From Eubacterium sulci ATCC 35585 (GTDB lineage Bacteria; Bacillota; Clostridia; Peptostreptococcales; Anaerovoracaceae): a stretch of 64,000 nucleotides of DNA. Positions 61,543-64,000 of this stretch are shown here, one piece after another. Each line of letters begins with the position of its first letter. The first letter of the stretch is position 1. Location of the stretch: assembly GCA_001189495.1 (NCBI GenBank), contig CP012068.1, positions 1,426,001 through 1,490,000 on the forward strand. Reading direction: 5' to 3'. A model generated the notes under the pieces. The model was not told where the DNA came from. It searched no databases and worked only from the letters and a program-made list of their open reading frames with translations. Both the position numbers and the translations under genes were made by a program.

Positions 61543-62808
61543 TTAGTCTTTTTTTATGATAAAAACAACCGCTATAATAACAAAAAAAGTCATAGATATA
61601 ATAGGCCACATCTTCAAATTACTGCACCCACCTGTCATTCCTGAGTACAACATTGGGGCAATCTGAACAAATGCGATAATAAATAATAAAACCTCATTCA
61701 TAACGGAATACTTACGTTGTTTCTCCCCTTCACGGCTTTCTGTTTCATCTATGCAATAATTGATATATTCTATATAGTTTTCCTTTTCACGATTTATCCC
61801 ACTAGTTTTTATTAACTCGCCACGAATTTCATAAATATATACCGAGATAGAGGAATCATTATCGCCTATAAATTCATTGTATTTTCTCTGAAAATTATAC
61901 TTTTCCTTCTTTAACTGAGCGGAAGTAATCTTTTTACTTTCCATACACTTTCTCAGATTGAGATACTGACAATATGTAAAGAACCACATTGCTTGTAAGT
62001 CCACCTCTAGGCATTCCATTATTTCCGTGTATTTCCCACGAAAATTCTTAAGATAAACAACTACTGCTGCCCAACTGACGTAAATCGCACAGTCTTCAGA
62101 TTTTATCCAGTTTTTTGGTTCATCATTATTTTCAACTTCAAAATTATACGGATCAAAATTTTGGTCCTTTTCTTCTAGTTCTAACATAGCCATTGTATCT
62201 TCCTTGTGGGCAATGCTAGGTTGAAGCATTATATGGAGATTTTTCTTGTCTGTTTCCATCAATATTCCATAGTCTTTTCTTTTATTGTCTTTGCTCAAAA
62301 TGTAACTTACTGTCATTACATATGACAGGCCATTGCTTTCCCAAGTCTCGCTTGCTGATGGTCTAATATGTATTTTTTTAGAGCATCCCATTGTTCTCAA
62401 TTCAGATATAATAGTTTTTATCTGATCTGAAATTTCTCCATGCTTGAATTCCAATATTTCTTTATGAGCCTGTTTCCTGTAATCGCAATATCCAACAGCG
62501 TATTTATTGTCTATCTGATATAAATTATCTTCAAACACAAATACCCCTATTCCATATGAAAAAATGTAAAGTTTCAATGCAGTAGAAATCTCAACTTTTA
62601 AAATAGCATCCGTCGAAATACAGCCTAAAAGACCTGGAATCTCAAGCAATTTAAAATCCGATTCCTCAAGGTATGTCTTGATTTTATGTTTGTATTCCTC
62701 ATCTATACTACACCCCAAGTCAAAAGGAATATACCTTTGTGGGATTATTACATCTTTGTCGCCATCTAAAATGATATCTCTTTTATCAGCATCTATAATT
62801 TGGTTCAT
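61543..62808 (-). CDS. Large cytoplasmic domain with C-terminal membrane hairpin
   Basis: 421 residues. A mixed N-terminal region (ALKLYIFSYGIGVFVFEDNL near 70-95) is followed by a long helical part with coiled character (ENYIEYINYCIDETESREGE). Two C-terminal membrane helices follow (VLLFIIAFVQIAPMLYSGM and MWPIISMTFFVIIAVVFII) with KKD at the end. The layout recalls CorA-like or RMD1/DUF155-type proteins, but the GMN motif of CorA is absent and the match is only by eye. It lies between two isochorismatase-fold genes, 36 and 14 bp away. GAGGG precedes ATG 62808. It is possibly an effector or sensor; the function is unknown. Confidence 0.7.
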   Translation of the reverse strand: MNQIIDADKRDIILDGDKDVIIPQRYIPFDLGCSIDEEYKHKIKTYLEESDFKLLEIPGLLGCISTDAILKVEISTALKLYIFSYGIGVFVFEDNLYQIDNKYAVGYCDYRKQAHKEILEFKHGEISDQIKTIISELRTMGCSKKIHIRPSASETWESNGLSYVMTVSYILSKDNKRKDYGILMETDKKNLHIMLQPSIAHKEDTMAMLELEEKDQNFDPYNFEVENNDEPKNWIKSEDCAIYVSWAAVVVYLKNFRGKYTEIMECLEVDLQAMWFFTYCQYLNLRKCMESKKITSAQLKKEKYNFQRKYNEFIGDNDSSISVYIYEIRGELIKTSGINREKENYIEYINYCIDETESREGEKQRKYSVMNEVLLFIIAFVQIAPMLYSGMTGGCSNLKMWPIISMTFFVIIAVVFIIKKD

Positions 62809-62822
62809 TAGCGCCCTCTATT

Positions 62823-63365
62823 CTATATAATATCTAAATCTTCCCTTGAAGCTGGGTCAACATCAACCAACTGGTTTTTACCTATTAGCCTCTTCAGAAC
62901 TAGTAATCCAGCTTTATGGGATTCCGAGCCACCATTTGAATCAACGTACTTAGTTAGTACTATAGGTCTTATATTATTTTCAAACAAAGCAGTTGCTATT
63001 GTTAAAACGCAGCAATCAGTATCTGCTCCTATAATAAAAACCTTTTTAGGATATTCCCCATCATTTAACTGGCACAGCCTCTGAATAAAGCTTGGGGTCA
63101 CACAATTGTAAATATATTTATCTACATAACAATCAACATATTCCTCTATTCCTGAAATGATCTGTCTTTCATCTTCGGCTTTCAACCTATACCAGCCAAA
63201 CATTTTCTCGAACATACTTTTGTCATTATTGAGAAATCGAGTTGCTATTACTGAGTCAAACAAATCTCTTTTTAAAAGAACTTTAATGCGTTCGGAAAGT
63301 TTGACCATCTGTTCGGTCCTTGCAAAACCATTCTGCATATCAATAATGATAAGAATATTTTTCAT
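62823..63365 (-). CDS. Isochorismatase-fold cysteine hydrolase 2
   Basis: 180 residues with the triad Asp9 (IIIDMQNGF), Lys83 (YVDKYIYNCV) and Cys118 or 119 (GADTDCCVL). It is a diverged paralogue of the 61018 protein; VIATRFLN and VVATRFVN are at matching places. AAGGAG lies 12 bases before ATG 63365, a long spacing. It is the upstream member of the hydrolase-membrane protein-hydrolase trio. The substrate is unknown. Confidence 0.88.
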   Translation of the reverse strand: MKNILIIIDMQNGFARTEQMVKLSERIKVLLKRDLFDSVIATRFLNNDKSMFEKMFGWYRLKAEDERQIISGIEEYVDCYVDKYIYNCVTPSFIQRLCQLNDGEYPKKVFIIGADTDCCVLTIATALFENNIRPIVLTKYVDSNGGSESHKAGLLVLKRLIGKNQLVDVDPASREDLDII

Positions 63366-63443
63366 GATTTACTCATACTCCTTTATATGTTTTATTTCTT
63401 CAAACTGGATTTGTATTTAATAAATTCTATCAATCGGTAAACT

Positions 63444-64000
63444 TTATATCGAAGATGAATAACCTGCTTTCATTAGCTCTTGAATCCTTGCAATCCTATC
63501 GTTCTTATCAGGATGGCTGCTTACTAAGTTTGCAAAAAGTCCATTTGCATTAGTGCCACTAAACGACTCCAAAAGGGCACATAATTCATTTCCATAACCA
63601 AGCCTAAATGAAAACTCATCTGCCTCATATTCATTTGCACGGCTGGATTTCATAACAAGCAGAACGCCAATCTTTGTCCAAATCCATGTTAACCCTATTA
63701 CAACTATAGTCATCATTAAATGATAAATAGTATTCATCAAAGCTGCAAATGCCCCTTTCGCTCCACCAGTAAAAATTGAAAAAAAGGCAAATGATAGATG
63801 GAAAAACTCTAAGGCAATTCTAAATCCTAGGATGAACGCACTCACAATAAGGTTTCCGACAGCTACAACTAGAATTAAATCAGTATCCTTGTGTGCCAAA
63901 TGACCAAATTCATGTCCGAGTGTCGCCTTAATCTGATCAACCGGCATATATAGCATCCCCTCCGTAACGCATATGGTCTTTCTTCCTGTTGCAAATGCAT
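63444..64000 (-). CDS. HtpX-type M48 zinc metalloprotease, 3' part only
   Basis: A membrane protease that degrades damaged membrane proteins. The frame is open from the right edge: AFATGRKTICVTEG, then the zinc motif GHEFGHLAHKDTD, two membrane helices (LILVVAVGNLIVSAFILGF, IYHLMMTIVVIGLTWIWTKI) and the third zinc ligand region NEYEADEFSF. The C-terminus SSHPDKNDRIARIQELM is typical of the family. The gene continues beyond position 64000. The visible part is intact. Confidence 0.92.
   Translation of the reverse strand, partial: AFATGRKTICVTEGMLYMPVDQIKATLGHEFGHLAHKDTDLILVVAVGNLIVSAFILGFRIALEFFHLSFAFFSIFTGGAKGAFAALMNTIYHLMMTIVVIGLTWIWTKIGVLLVMKSSRANEYEADEFSFRLGYGNELCALLESFSGTNANGLFANLVSSHPDKNDRIARIQELMKAGYSSSI

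Noticed and set aside
1-64000. A CRISPR array, tRNA cluster or prophage
   Set aside because: No regularly spaced repeats, cloverleaf sequences or phage structural genes were seen in reading the window. A dedicated tRNA scan could still find something I missed.

Overview
The window is AT-rich DNA from a low-GC Gram-positive bacterium. The best guess is an anaerobic member of the Clostridia, possibly an Anaerovoracaceae/Eubacterium-like host-associated species. This rests on strong GGAGG ribosome sites, GTG/TTG starts, hairpin-plus-T-run terminators, sortase-type C-termini of the form PNTGD, Cna-B and thioester adhesin domains, cell wall binding type 2 repeats, and a short MetH with a separate activation protein. 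The species assignment is inference. No rRNA, tRNA or CRISPR array was seen.

Layout. (1) 1-4807: type I restriction-modification operon hsdM-hsdS-hsdR; hsdR leaves the window on the left. (2) 5059-17414: an XRE regulator, three sortase-type surface proteins (6138, 9840, 14324), a lipoprotein, a TraX-family membrane protein, an EamA transporter with a histidine-rich tail, and one IS200 element at about 13551-14240. (3) 17481-23233: an alpha-hydroxy-acid oxidizing enzyme, an AEC transporter and two paralogous flavin disulfide reductases, one with an altered redox-cysteine motif. (4) 23610-26978: SPFH/SHOCT protein, small membrane protein and zinc-ribbon membrane protein, resembling the Bacillus YdjG/YdjI membrane-stress module without pspA. 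(5) 27040-34697: a type 2 cell-wall-binding surface protein, tandem 86-residue glycine-zipper proteins, a second TraX protein, a leucine-rich-repeat protein and a Mbeg1-like hydrolase. (6) 34905-40384: methionine synthesis, with metF, a stand-alone MetH activation domain and metH on the minus strand, and a divergent metY with a possible structured leader.

(7) 40504-53139: GNAT enzyme, TPR protein, thioester adhesin with two near-identical Cna-B repeats, DUF1275 membrane protein, McrBC restriction system, ArsC/Spx-like protein, VanZ-RDD protein, DUF421 protein, LRR lipoprotein and another surface protein. (8) 53228-64000: a long same-strand run of small soluble genes. It includes DUF4259-like, SMI1/KNR4-like and other immunity-like proteins, a Fic/Doc-like gene flanked by 92-bp direct repeats, two isochorismatase-fold hydrolases around a C-terminally membrane-anchored protein, and the end of an HtpX-type protease.

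How it fits together. Two restriction systems (type I and McrBC) bracket a region devoted mostly to the cell surface, redox chemistry and methionine synthesis. The right-hand 10.7 kb reads as an accessory island that gained and lost small gene cassettes. The direct-repeat-flanked Fic gene, with its own consensus promoter and GTTCCCCAA operator-like repeats, is the clearest trace of such an event. The island, the cysteine/tyrosine exchange in one flavin reductase, the non-standard sorting signals and the metY leader are the parts most worth a second look.
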